Positions 1 through 10,319 of a stretch of 25,177 nt of DNA are shown one piece after another (position 1 is the stretch's first letter; every line of letters starts with the position of its first letter). The notes under the pieces were generated by a model, which did no database searches, was not told the DNA's origin, and saw nothing but the letters and a program-made list of their open reading frames with translations. The translations under genes and the position numbers were made by a program. Source of the stretch: Glomus cerebriforme (Eukaryota > Glomeromycota > Glomeromycetes > Glomerales > Glomeraceae); contig QKYT01001012.1 of the NCBI GenBank assembly GCA_003550305.1, positions 1-25,177 of the forward strand. The letters are read 5' to 3'.

Positions 1-1079
1 AAAAATCCATCCATATATAGATTAGCAAGCATTTCACGATCTTTTTTAGGATCAAGTGCATTCGTCCAAAATTCAACCTATATTGTAAAAAATTTTTATT
101 AGTTACTATTTNTCAATATTTATATAAATNCATGTCATTTCTAATTAATTACATTATGGATTTCTTTTGGAGTAATATTTGTGNATCCTGCAGCACAAAA
201 NATCGCACGCCATCCTCATAATTCACGTTCTTGAAATTCATGATTTGAATTATAGATCTTACCAATATGATTATATAATTCAATTATATTACTTTTTTGT
301 TNTTTNCAATCTTGAAATATTTGAAACCATTCTTCAACTGAACCACCCACTACTTTTTTTAAATGTAGTTTAAATAAATGTTCCATAATTGTTCTATTAT
401 TCCAATCCATTATCGTGCAATTACTTGGTATAGAAACCTGTATCGAAAGAATCTGTTATTCCAATTTTTGTAAAGTTATAGGGTGATTGATAGCAAATAA
501 TATATTACCTGAAACAGATTTTAGAATTCCAGTTTGATTCCAAACAGCATTTGNCNAAATATCTTTATATTCAGCAATAATTTTACTATCAAGATAAATT
601 GTAATTGAAAATGTCTCTTTGGTTACATATTGAAAAAAGACAGACTGTTTTCCTTTGTATTTATAAAATAATGATGCTGAATAATTTTGANGAATTTTAT
701 TTATATTTGATTGATTAATTTTACCAAGACAACCAACAAATACAGATATCTTTTCTAATTCAACGATAAAGGGATAAAATAAAATTNCTTCTACCAACTT
801 TTGAACTGTTTCAGGTTGGTCTAAACCTAAATAAGAAAGCTCTGCATATTTTGTTTGTGTGTCAAAAACTAACTGGTAAACAAAAGTAATCGCTTTAGAA
901 GCACTTTCAACAATACCACTACTATAACCTCCTCCTAAAGGAATGGGATAAAGAGAATTTTCTTGTATTTTTTCTTTGGAAAAAACCCACCAGTCGCATA
1001 AATATGGACCATAATGAAGTTCTGGTACAATAGAACCAGTTGCAACAAGTTTTCCTGGAGTTATATGTGTATTTATCAT
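1..1079 (-). pseudogene. Unrecognised repeat-family gene, stop-interrupted, partial
   Basis: I do not recognise this protein. The start at 1079 (MINTHITPGKL) is supported by an in-frame stop just upstream. One reading frame runs from 1079 down to 153 and is interrupted only by TAA at 456-458 and TGA at 216-218; the text on both sides stays protein-like (IMDWNNRTIMEHLFKL after the first stop, GWRAIFCAAG-type residues after the second). A GT...AG intron of 75 bp (152 down to 78, GTAATT...ATATAG) then joins in phase 0 to an exon at 77-1 beginning VEFWTNALDPKKDRE, which leaves the window. At least three exonic N positions fall inside. The first 60 codons are repeated at 2585-2764. No catalytic motif, signal peptide or membrane segment is evident. 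I infer a decayed member of a dispersed gene family, possibly transposon-borne. Two sequencing errors instead of real stops cannot be excluded. Confidence 0.6.
78..152 (-). other. Spliceosomal intron in the decayed gene
   Basis: On the minus strand the segment begins GTAATTAATT and ends ACAATATAG. Removing it joins two open frames in phase 0, and without splicing the TAG at the third intron codon would end the frame. Its 75-bp size matches the other introns of the window. Confidence 0.6.
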
Positions 1080-2584
1080 CGCTATTTATTGAGGAAAAAG
1101 AGATTTCAAACAATAATTTTTTTATTAATTAATATAGCACCGCATTTTACTATATAAATTCTATCGATCACATGTGGATCGGCAATTAAACAATAAAAAA
1201 AAGAAAAATTTGAAGGTATTTATTTACCTTTGAAATTCCATAATACTTATGTCCATAACCTATAAAGAAAAAAAAACAAAAAAAATTAAAGATATTTTCA
1301 TTAAAATTTCACATATTCATATTTGAAAGAATCTACAAAAGAAAAGAAATAATAAATATTAGTTAAGATCATGACATACAGTATATTACCTAATATTAGT
1401 TTCATAAGAGGTTTACTCTCCAGGTAAGATTTTTTTAACCAATAATATTTAAATATATATATAGTATTAATTTTAACCAATAAAAATGCATAATTTTATG
1501 ACATATAAGATTTTGTTTACCCTCACCCCCCTAAAATATTACCTAATAAATGTCACATCCCTTATTAATGTTCATTAAAAAAGAAATTAAAAAAAAAATT
1601 TGAAGGTATTATACATTTATATCATTAAAATCCTATAATCCACCTGAAAGAACTTATAAAAAAAATAATGAAATGTTAGTTTAATAGTAATATTTTGTTA
1701 AAAACAAAAAAAAAAATAATAAATTTTTTGAAAGTATTATATACCTTCAATTTGTAATATTATGCATGAAATCTACAAAAAAAAAGTGAACCATAAGTTA
1801 ATATTTCGTTAAAAAAGAAACAAATCTTTGAGGGTACTATTTATCTTTGAAAAAGCTGCAAAAAATTCCAAACCCTAAAAAAAAAACCAACAAAATATTA
1901 GTAAAAAGTTTCATTAAGAAAAACAAAAAAAAAAAAAAATATTTTTTGAAGCTTATTTTCAAAATCCTATATACTCATGTCACGAGACCTAAAAAAAATA
2001 TCAAAATCCTGAATTACTTAATTTTGGAAACTATAAAACAAAAATAAACAAAATATTAGAAACAATCATTAAAAAAAATCCCTTTAAAAATAAAGGTAAA
2101 TTTACCATCAAAATCTTGGAAATCCATTTCTATAAAAAAAACAAAATGTTAGTTATTAATACCTTTAAAGTATTATCCAGAAGAACCTATAAAAAAAAAG
2201 AAAAGAAATGTTAATAAAATATTTCATTAAAAAAAACAAAGTAAATAATCCTAACAAACCTTTAATTTTGAAGTCCAAGAAGTTAAATCCAAAGCTGAAG
2301 ACCTATAAAAAGAAAGAAATATTACATTAGTAACATTTCTTTAACAAAAAAAAATTATATCTTCCCTGATATAAACCTTCAAAGTTCAGGTTGAATTCCA
2401 AAGCTGAAGTCCTAACTTTTGAAGTTCAAGTTGAATTCATTCCAAAGACTCAAATCTATAAAAAAAAAAGAATAAAGAATGTTAGTAATATTCATTAAAT
2501 AAAAAAAAAGATATAATTTTGAAGTTATTACTTTCAAAATAGAAGTTTAGAACTGTACTTTAGTTTTCTGGAACCTAAAAAAAN
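900..2584. repeat. Copy 1 of a 1685-bp perfect direct duplication
   Basis: The block starting at AGCACTTTCAACAATACC (900) recurs at 2585 with a constant offset of 1685. I compared several stretches by eye, including the unstable runs: the C(6) run near 1525, the A(15) run near 1925 and the (TA) stretch near 1455. I found no difference. It contains the 5' end of the decayed gene, its upstream region and the first part of the A-rich satellite. It ends at the run of A following GGAACC (2572-2583). Confidence 0.9.
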
Positions 2585-2764
2585 AGCACTTTCAACAATA
2601 CCACTACTATAACCTCCTCCTAAAGGAATGGGATAAAGAGAATTTTCTTGTATTTTTTCTTTGGAAAAAACCCACCAGTCGCATAAATATGGACCATAAT
2701 GAAGTTCTGGTACAATAGAACCAGTTGCAACAAGTTTTCCTGGAGTTATATGTGTATTTATCAT
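2585..2764 (-). pseudogene. Duplicated 5' fragment of the unrecognised gene
   Basis: This is the first 60 codons of the gene that starts at 1079, identical in sequence, beginning at 2764. After the Glu-Ser pair at the duplication junction the frame runs into satellite DNA, adds 16 unrelated residues and stops at 2534. It is a by-product of the 1685-bp duplication, not an independent gene. Confidence 0.8.
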
Positions 2765-4269
2765 CGCTATTTATTGAGGAAAAAGAGATTTCAAACAATA
2801 ATTTTTTTATTAATTAATATAGCACCGCATTTTACTATATAAATTCTATCGATCACATGTGGATCGGCAATTAAACAATAAAAAAAAGAAAAATTTGAAG
2901 GTATTTATTTACCTTTGAAATTCCATAATACTTATGTCCATAACCTATAAAGAAAAAAAAACAAAAAAAATTAAAGATATTTTCATTAAAATTTCACATA
3001 TTCATATTTGAAAGAATCTACAAAAGAAAAGAAATAATAAATATTAGTTAAGATCATGACATACAGTATATTACCTAATATTAGTTTCATAAGAGGTTTA
3101 CTCTCCAGGTAAGATTTTTTTAACCAATAATATTTAAATATATATATAGTATTAATTTTAACCAATAAAAATGCATAATTTTATGACATATAAGATTTTG
3201 TTTACCCTCACCCCCCTAAAATATTACCTAATAAATGTCACATCCCTTATTAATGTTCATTAAAAAAGAAATTAAAAAAAAAATTTGAAGGTATTATACA
3301 TTTATATCATTAAAATCCTATAATCCACCTGAAAGAACTTATAAAAAAAATAATGAAATGTTAGTTTAATAGTAATATTTTGTTAAAAACAAAAAAAAAA
3401 ATAATAAATTTTTTGAAAGTATTATATACCTTCAATTTGTAATATTATGCATGAAATCTACAAAAAAAAAGTGAACCATAAGTTAATATTTCGTTAAAAA
3501 AGAAACAAATCTTTGAGGGTACTATTTATCTTTGAAAAAGCTGCAAAAAATTCCAAACCCTAAAAAAAAAACCAACAAAATATTAGTAAAAAGTTTCATT
3601 AAGAAAAACAAAAAAAAAAAAAAATATTTTTTGAAGCTTATTTTCAAAATCCTATATACTCATGTCACGAGACCTAAAAAAAATATCAAAATCCTGAATT
3701 ACTTAATTTTGGAAACTATAAAACAAAAATAAACAAAATATTAGAAACAATCATTAAAAAAAATCCCTTTAAAAATAAAGGTAAATTTACCATCAAAATC
3801 TTGGAAATCCATTTCTATAAAAAAAACAAAATGTTAGTTATTAATACCTTTAAAGTATTATCCAGAAGAACCTATAAAAAAAAAGAAAAGAAATGTTAAT
3901 AAAATATTTCATTAAAAAAAACAAAGTAAATAATCCTAACAAACCTTTAATTTTGAAGTCCAAGAAGTTAAATCCAAAGCTGAAGACCTATAAAAAGAAA
4001 GAAATATTACATTAGTAACATTTCTTTAACAAAAAAAAATTATATCTTCCCTGATATAAACCTTCAAAGTTCAGGTTGAATTCCAAAGCTGAAGTCCTAA
4101 CTTTTGAAGTTCAAGTTGAATTCATTCCAAAGACTCAAATCTATAAAAAAAAAAGAATAAAGAATGTTAGTAATATTCATTAAATAAAAAAAAAGATATA
4201 ATTTTGAAGTTATTACTTTCAAAATAGAAGTTTAGAACTGTACTTTAGTTTTCTGGAACCTAAAAAAAA
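2585..4269. repeat. Copy 2 of the 1685-bp direct duplication
   Basis: Second copy, immediately downstream of copy 1 and separated from it by a single N at 2584 set in a run of A. To the right the sequence continues as unique satellite (TAAAAAGAACATTAG from about 4269). To the left of copy 1 the sequence is the body of the decayed gene, so the duplication has one left neighbour and one right neighbour. That fits either a tandem duplication or two overlapping contig ends that were not merged. Confidence 0.9.
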
Positions 4270-5141
4270 TAAAAAGAACATTAGTAAATATTCATTTAAT
4301 AAAAAAAAAAATAAAAAATAAAAAATAAAAATATAATTTTAAAGTTATTATCTTCAGAATGAGAAGTTCAAACTTATATTTTGACTTTCAAACCTAAATA
4401 AAAAGAATAAAAAATGTTAATAAACGTCCATTTAATAAAAAAAAAATAAACAAAAAAATTTTGAAATTTTACCTTCGAAATAAAAGTTCAGAGTCATATT
4501 TCAGTTTTTTGAAACTAAAGAAAAATAACAAAAATGTTAGTAAATGTAAAAAAATTTTGAAGTTTTATTTTCAAAATGGAAGTTCAGAACCATACTTCAG
4601 TTTCCTAGAACCTAAAAAAATAAAAAAAACATTAGTAAACATTCATTTAATAAAATAAAAAAATAAAAAAAAATATAATTTTAAAGTTATTACCTTCAAA
4701 ATAGGAAATTCAGAACTTATATTTTGATTTTCAAATCTAAATAAAAAGAATAAAGAATATTAATAAATGTTCATTAAATAAAAAAAAAAAAAAAAAAATT
4801 TTTGAAGTCTTATCTTCAAATGGGAGTTTGGAACCATATTTTAGTTTTCTAGAACTTAAAAAAATAAAAAGAATGTTAGTAAACATTTATTTAATAAAAA
4901 AAAGAATAAAAAAAGAAATAATTTTAAAGTTATTACTTTCGAAATAGGAAGTTCAGAACTTACATTTCAACTTTCAAACCTAAAAAATACAAAAGAATGT
5001 TAGTAAACATTCATAAATAAAAAAAAATAATAAATCTATTTTAAAGTTATTACCTTTGAAATAAAAGTCTGGAGCTGTATTTCAGTTTTCTGGAATCTAA
5101 AAAAAAATAAAAAGAATATTAGTAAACGTTTATTTAATAAT

Positions 5142-5159
5142 ATATATATATATATATAC
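5142..5159. repeat. (TA)n microsatellite
   Basis: An uninterrupted TA dinucleotide run of about nine units marks the right end of the satellite array. Confidence 0.8.
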
Positions 5160-6246
5160 TTATTTACCTTTGAAAGTAAAGTCTAGAGATAATGAAAGGA
5201 GTTCAAAGCCCTGCAAAAAAAAAACAAAAAAAAAGAGAAAAAAATTTGCATGTTGCAGATTAAACATGAAGTTTGGAGAATTTAAAAATTTTGTCCAAGA
5301 CTTCAGAATCTAAAATTTAAAACAGTTAAATAATAGTTTTAACTGAAATTTATCAGAATAAAAAAAAATCTTCAAAGATTTTTACACAAAGTTTTTAATA
5401 AATTTGCAATATTAGAGATTATTGCTAAAAAAAGTTGAAGAAAATTATTTGAAGAAGTGTGCAGATATTTATCAAAATACATAAAAAAAACAGAAATCTG
5501 CAAATTTTGCAGATTTTTACAGTTCTGCGTCTCTAAAATTTTTCTAATAAAAGTAAAATTATAATTTTATGTTAAATTTGATCAAATTTACTAAACCAAA
5601 TTATGAGTTATATACAGTATATAATATCTGAACTAAAATTCATTTTCTAAACTAATTTTAAACTTCTAAACTAAATTCTATTTTCTAAGTTTTGAATTTC
5701 TAAACTAATTCTAAACTAATTCAAACTTTAAAACTAATAGAAGTTAGTACAAAACTAATTTAAACCTAATTTGAAAGTTTAAATCTAATTTAAAACTAAT
5801 TTAAACTTCTAAAATTAATTTAAACTAGATTTGAAAATAAAAATCAACTTTTATTTTTTAGTTTAAAAAGTTTCAAAATTTGAAATTAATCTGAAGTACA
5901 TAATATAACTATAAACTAGAAAATGAAAATTATTTTAAGTCCGAAGCACATATTTTTATTTTTATTTTTATTTTTATTTTTTTAATAATCAATATTTATT
6001 TATTATCAATCAATCAAATTTAAGGCATGTGATCAGACAAATGAAAATTGCTATGTGATCATAATGGTGCTCACTTCGCATAAAAATATATAGTTCTTCA
6101 CTTTGCTCTGAACAAAAAGAAAATTTTTATATGTTAATTATTATATCAGGACTAATAATTGCTGTAATAATGACTATAATCAATTTGTAACTACAAAGGA
6201 GATATTTTACTATATAAAAATTTAGAACTAAAACTGATATGATTAT
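5160..6246. other. A+T-rich intergenic DNA with short sub-repeats
   Basis: No gene is visible. Between about 5630 and 5860 the motif AAACTAATTTAAACTTCTAAA recurs in degenerate tandem form. At 5950-5982 there is an (ATTTTT)n run. The rest is A+T-rich sequence with short echoes such as GCAGATTTTTACAG near 5510. Confidence 0.6.
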
Positions 6247-6261
6247 ATAAAGATTGTATTT
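6247..6261. repeat. Left target-site duplication of the retro-insertion
   Basis: ATAAAGATTGTATTT, identical over 15 bp to 7352-7366 after the poly(A) tail. Confidence 0.8.
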
Positions 6262-7352
6262 ATCCTCTTGCTATTTAATGTTTAATAAAATAGTTTAGGT
6301 TATTTACATTTTATTATTTTTAAATATACCCCCACAATTTTTGTTTTACAACTCTTGGATAACGGCCTTTAACGATACCTCTAGCAGCGCTTGGTATTCT
6401 CAGCTGTCTAGTCTTGCACAAGTTTTATCTCTTCGGAATCAGAAAAGGGAAGTAATAGAAAGTTTTGTAGGGAAGAGAACAGTTTTTTTTTAACTACAGG
6501 TTCTTGTGGACGAACTATTTGCAAAGGGTTTGGAGGGTGAGAACTTTTTCTTTTGGTGTGTAGTTTGGTGTATTTCCTAGTGTACTTTACTTTAGGTTTT
6601 TTGCGGCTAGATATAGTTGTTTTTCCTAATTTTATTTCCTTTTTGTTTTTGTTTTGTTTTATTTTTATTTTTNTTTCTTTGGCGTTGTCTTTGGTCATTT
6701 TTTGTTAGTATTTTTCATTTCTTTTGGGGGATGGGGGGTACTGAAAAAATGATCGTCAAAAGACTGGTTTGGTGTAACTTGTTGTTTGTTTGGTCCTAAA
6801 GGAGTTGTTTATTTTAAGGGGGGTGACGTGATGATCATTGGGTTTTCTGGTGATGTGTCACAGATGGTCACATGGTGCTGATCAAATATCGATTCTAATG
6901 TTTTTTAATAAGCTTTCTTGTTGATGTATGTCACAATCGAGACTATGAAGGTATCTCCTGGGGGACATGGAAGAATACCTATATGCTAATCGAGAGAGTC
7001 TCGCTTGAAAGTCTCTGTTTTAAAAATTAGTTTCAAGAAATGGATTATCAGCTGACTTTTTAACGGGTAGCGGTAAGACAGTGACTGTTGGGGAGTCCGA
7101 AGGGGTTGTCAGGGTTTTTCTTTTTTTGGTTCGTTTATTGATATGGGGGCGCCTTTGATCTTGTGAATACCGTTCAGCCTCCGTAGATTCTCCAATTGGT
7201 GACAGGTCGACCTTTTTTCGCTAAGCGAGGGGTAATGTAGTTAGTTTATTTGTTAATTGTTTTGTAATAGTGTTCTTAGTTTATCTAGTTCGCTTTGCTT
7301 TTGCATTAATAAAATTATCTGCGCAAGGCCGCATCGTTAAAAAAAAAAAAAA
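6262..7352 (+). mobile_element. Poly(A)-tailed retro-insertion, LINE-like, probably 5'-truncated
   Basis: The segment ends in 14 consecutive A (7339-7352) and is flanked by an exact 15-bp direct repeat, ATAAAGATTGTATTT, at 6247-6261 and 7352-7366 (the first A of the right copy merges with the tail). A poly(A) tail plus a target duplication of this length is the signature of target-primed reverse transcription. The interior is visibly richer in G and C than its surroundings (for example GGGGGCGCC near 7145). One open stretch at 6299-6493 carries FYNSWITAFNDTSSSAWYSQ and ends at TAA 6491-6493. I see no reverse transcriptase motif, so the copy would be truncated, or it could be a retrocopied transcript. 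The remaining 850 bp looks like 3' UTR. Confidence 0.75.
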
Positions 7353-7366
7353 TAAAGATTGTATTT
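7352..7366. repeat. Right target-site duplication of the retro-insertion
   Basis: ATAAAGATTGTATTT directly follows the poly(A) run, and its partner is at 6247-6261. Confidence 0.8.
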
Positions 7367-7952
7367 TTATAGGAGAATAACTATAATGGGGGATGACTAT
7401 ATATAGTATATATTCCATAGTATACTTCCATCCCAATATATGGGTTTGTGCTACTTATCACATCTTAGATGTATAGATCCTCAAAATAAGGTTTTATTGC
7501 TAAGTTTTCTTAGATATAATATGCTCTAAATATCCGCTTATATTTTAATGCTAGAAACTAATAACTAAATGATATATAATACAATAGTATATTAGATATT
7601 AGTTATTTTAAAAAATTTAGTTTTTTTATGCATAGGACTTCAATCAGTTTCAGTAAATACTGAACTAAATTGATTAGTTATCAGTTTTAGTTCAATAAAG
7701 TTTGTCTAATTTACTAAACTAAAATATTTAGCAATTTACTGATCAGTATCAATAAATTCAGTATCAGTATCAGTTTTATATATAGTTTATTAAACTGATT
7801 TATCAATTGATGATTAGGTAATGTTATGCAATAATAATTCAGTAAATTAATAGAATGTTGATTTAATAATTATAATTTCTTTTTCTTTTTTTTTCTAACT
7901 TTTCTTTTGATAATATTTTTAATAATATAATTATAAATAATTTTTAGAAAAA
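7367..7952. other. A+T-rich intergenic DNA with CAGTATCAGT-type repeats
   Basis: No gene is visible. Between about 7640 and 7800 variants of CAGTATCAGT and AACTGATTTATCA recur several times in both orientations, giving many short inverted repeats. Confidence 0.5.
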
Positions 7953-8336
7953 GTAATTTATCATCATGACGATGTATCGCCATCCTGTCACGTGATATAT
8001 TATATCATGTGACTTATACTATATAATAATTTATCACACTGTGTCATACTGTAGTTTTCCATTTTTACTATTTATTCTAGGAACAGAATTTTTAAATACT
8101 ATTTGTCACATATTATTCATTACATGTTTAATTTTGCCCAAATTTTATAATGCTGGCCAAAATATCCTTATTTAGATGTTATATAACATTACACAAACCA
8201 AAAAAAACAATTTTGTTTCTCAAAATTTTGGGTTATGCAAGATTTCTAAAAAGGCAATTCCATTGCAGATTATTTAATTCTGGCCGGAATTATGATCATG
8301 TGACACTGGCGATGCATTACCATGGCGATAAATTAC
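7953..8336. mobile_element. 384-bp terminal-inverted-repeat element (MITE-like)
   Basis: The ends are inverted copies of each other over about 43 bp. The left end reads GTAATTTATC, then ATCGCCA and TGTCACGTGAT; the right end on the opposite strand reads GTAATTTATC, then ATCGCCA and TGTCACATGAT, with scattered substitutions and a 2-bp length difference. Flanking AAAA on both sides could be the target duplication, but it is too simple to prove. There is no transposase; an open frame at 8150-8353 is chance. The core resembles 13810-14050, so this is a family. Confidence 0.65.
7987..8013. repeat. 27-bp near-perfect palindrome
   Basis: GTCACGTGATATA, then T, then TATATCATGTGAC. The 13-bp arms pair with a single G-T exchange. 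It lies at the inner edge of the left terminal repeat of the 384-bp element and contains CACGTG. Confidence 0.7.
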
Positions 8337-8559
8337 AAAATCCTAATTTTTAATATAATTTTCATTATTTTTAATAAAATGGATTTTTTCATACTCAAAA
8401 ATAAAGATTATTTAGCACTTGTTTATTCTGATGATAATAAAGAGAAACAAAAGAAGAAGAAACAGAATAAATAAAATGAATAAAATATACATATAAGAAA
8501 TATGAATAAGTAAAATAAGCATAAAATTGAAGATAATAATAAGAAACTAATATGCAATC

Positions 8560-9130
8560 TAATAATATTAATAAAAAATGTAATTAGAATTTTATTTTTC
8601 TTTTAGATTTTCATTTCATTTTAACTTTAAATTTTTATTTTTCTTTTATATTTCAATTTAGATTTGAATCTTTATTTTTTTTTTTAAATCTTTATTTTAA
8701 CTTCAGATTTAAGCATTTTTTTTGTAGATCTTTATTTTAACTTTAACTTTAGATTTTGTTTTTCTTTTTAAATTTTTATTTCATTTAGTTTTAAATTTTT
8801 TTTCTTGTAGATCTTTATTTTAATTTTTTATTTGAATATTTTTTTTTTTTTTGTAAATTTTTATTTCAATTTCAGCTTTAGATTTTTTTTAGATTTTTGT
8901 TTTAATTTTAACTTTAAATCTTTATTTTTCATTTAATTTCAGATTTGAATTTTTATTTTTTAGATTTTTGTTTCGTTTTAACTTTAGATTTTTTTCTTGT
9001 AAGTCTTCATTTTGATTTCAGATTTGAATCATTTTTTTTCTTATAGATTACTTTTCTTTTTAGATTTTTATTTTGATTTCAACTTTAGATTTTTATTTTC
9101 TTTTATAAGTGCATCATTTTGAATTTAGAT
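8560..9130. repeat. T-rich degenerate tandem tract
   Basis: Short phrases of the kind TTTATTTTAACTTTAGATTT and TTTGATTTCAGATTTGAATC alternate many times over about 570 bp with variable T runs. There is no open frame of interest. It looks like an expanded, decayed minisatellite. Confidence 0.65.
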
Positions 9131-9541
9131 TTAGACATTTTCTTTATATTTGTTTTACTTTTGCATTTTAAGAACTTAATGGTAAAGTATATAATTAAAT
9201 TATAAGATGCAAGTTTAACTTCTGTTTAGAATAATGATATTTCCCTTTGGAAATTTTTTTTTATAAATACTTCTATTTAAGCTTAAAAAATTAGAATTTT
9301 CTTTTTGTAGGTTGAGTAATTTGCAATTTTGTATTTTATATGAATCACGTGATTAGAATTGCAAAATTGCAGATTACTATGTGCAATTTAAAATTCCATA
9401 ATATTGCAGATTTGGAAAAATAACTGCAGTATTATTTTTAATTATATCTATAAAAATTTATATATAAGTAGTTTTAAACCTGCTAAATAATTTTGCTTAA
9501 TCTCAAAAAATTCTTTACTTATTATTAAAATATTAAAACAT
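9131..9541. other. A+T-rich intergenic DNA with a GCAATTTTG inverted repeat
   Basis: No gene is seen. Near 9320-9375, GCAATTTTG and CAAAATTGC form inverted arms around a central ATCACGTGAT palindrome. The CACGTG core also occurs in both inverted-repeat elements of this window. Confidence 0.5.
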
Positions 9542-10319
9542 ATGGGCAAATTTGACTCAACAGCATCACCTCCATTACAAATAATATGCAATCACACCNN
9601 ATCAATATTATATNACACTAAAAGTAAGATTTGATTGGTTTTTGAAACAATTATATATTACCTGAATTAGAAATTTTTCATTTTGTAAAATTTAAAAAAT
9701 GCAAATATGAATTTTTTTTCTTTATACACGTTCTAAATACTTTTTATTTTATAATACCATTTACATGTTTTCTTTGTTCTACCAATATTCCCAAAACTTT
9801 TTCATCTAAAAAATCATTTTCTATTCATGAAAGGACCATTCACCCAAATAATAAAATAATACCTCACTCATGCTGTCTAACTTCTCCATCTTTATATGAT
9901 ATTCACCACTTTAAATATTCTTTTGTAATGCAGTTAAAGACACGCTTACAATTCCATAGAAGTGAANCTCNAGTAAAAACTTTAAAAATGGAAACCTTTT
10001 CTGAAGGACTTTTTATTATTTTATTCTATAATGAACCAACTTTTCAATATTCTCCTGTGAAAAGAATGTATACTTGTAAGTTTGAAGGTGGTCAAGGATA
10101 TGAACAATTAGGNATTTTTTTTGATAACAAAAACTGGGGTAGCAAAGTGAGGCAGACAGGAACATATGCATATGTTTTAATGCAAAATGTACAACAATAT
10201 ATAATGTTACTTTTTGTTGGAAAGAACGTGTATACAAAGATTCTGATATGCAGTTATGTTGTGGTTCAATGCGCTTTGAATTTAATATAGATGTAANAGA
10301 TTTTGTAGAAGGTAATTGA
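9542..10319 (+). pseudogene. Decayed gene with C2H2-like zinc finger
   Basis: Unrecognised. A first fragment at 9542 reads MGKFDSTASPPLQIICNHT and then decays across frames. The main frame is open from 9646 to 10290 and includes FTCFLC at about 9760 followed by HERTIH, a C-x2-C...H-x4-H spacing like a somewhat long C2H2 finger. It continues through KRMYTCKFEGGQGYEQL and GTYAYVLMQNVQQY. At about 10213 a shift into another frame restores plausible protein (CWKERVYKDSDMQLCCGS) ending at TGA 10317-10319. N characters in codons at about 9600, 9614, 9967, 9971, 10113 and 10297 suggest collapsed repeat copies. It faces the minus-strand decayed gene at only about 160 bp, so the two may be halves of one mobile element; that is inference. 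Confidence 0.5.

Larger units (their letters stand above)
1195..5160. repeat. A-rich degenerate satellite, unit about 100-135 bp
   Basis: A recurring block follows the pattern TTTGAAGTTATTACCTTCAA, then about 40 bp ending GGAACCTAAAAAA, then a stretch such as GTTAGTAAACATTCATTTAA followed by a run of A. Clear unit starts lie near 4206, 4340, 4463, 4559, 4684, 4804, 4926 and 5042, giving spacings of about 96-135 bp. More diverged units extend left through 1.2-2.6 kb and, by duplication, 2.9-4.2 kb. Short lysine- and asparagine-rich open frames inside it are composition artefacts. It ends at a (TA)n run near 5142-5159. Confidence 0.75.

Noticed and set aside
1847..2047. Lysine/isoleucine-rich open frames at 1847-2047 and 3532-3732
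   Set aside because: They lie in the A-rich satellite, are identical only because of the duplication, and consist of low-complexity Lys/Asn/Ile runs.
4461..4658. 65-codon frame in the satellite
   Set aside because: It reads across two satellite units and repeats itself; composition explains it.
1195..5160. CRISPR-like array
   Set aside because: Unit length, degeneracy and absence of constant repeats with unique spacers rule it out; the setting is eukaryotic.
6340..6420. tRNA- or rRNA-derived (SINE) head in the retro-insertion
   Set aside because: CTCTTGGATAACGG looked rRNA-like, but no A/B box pair or extended match can be seen, and an open protein frame crosses it.
6408..6698. Lys-rich minus-strand frame of 96 codons
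   Set aside because: It is antisense to the poly(A)-tailed insertion, and its Lys/Ile repeats mirror a T-rich tract. No family features.
8150..8353. 67-codon plus frame
   Set aside because: It falls inside the 384-bp inverted-repeat element, crosses its right end, and is not shared with the diverged copy.
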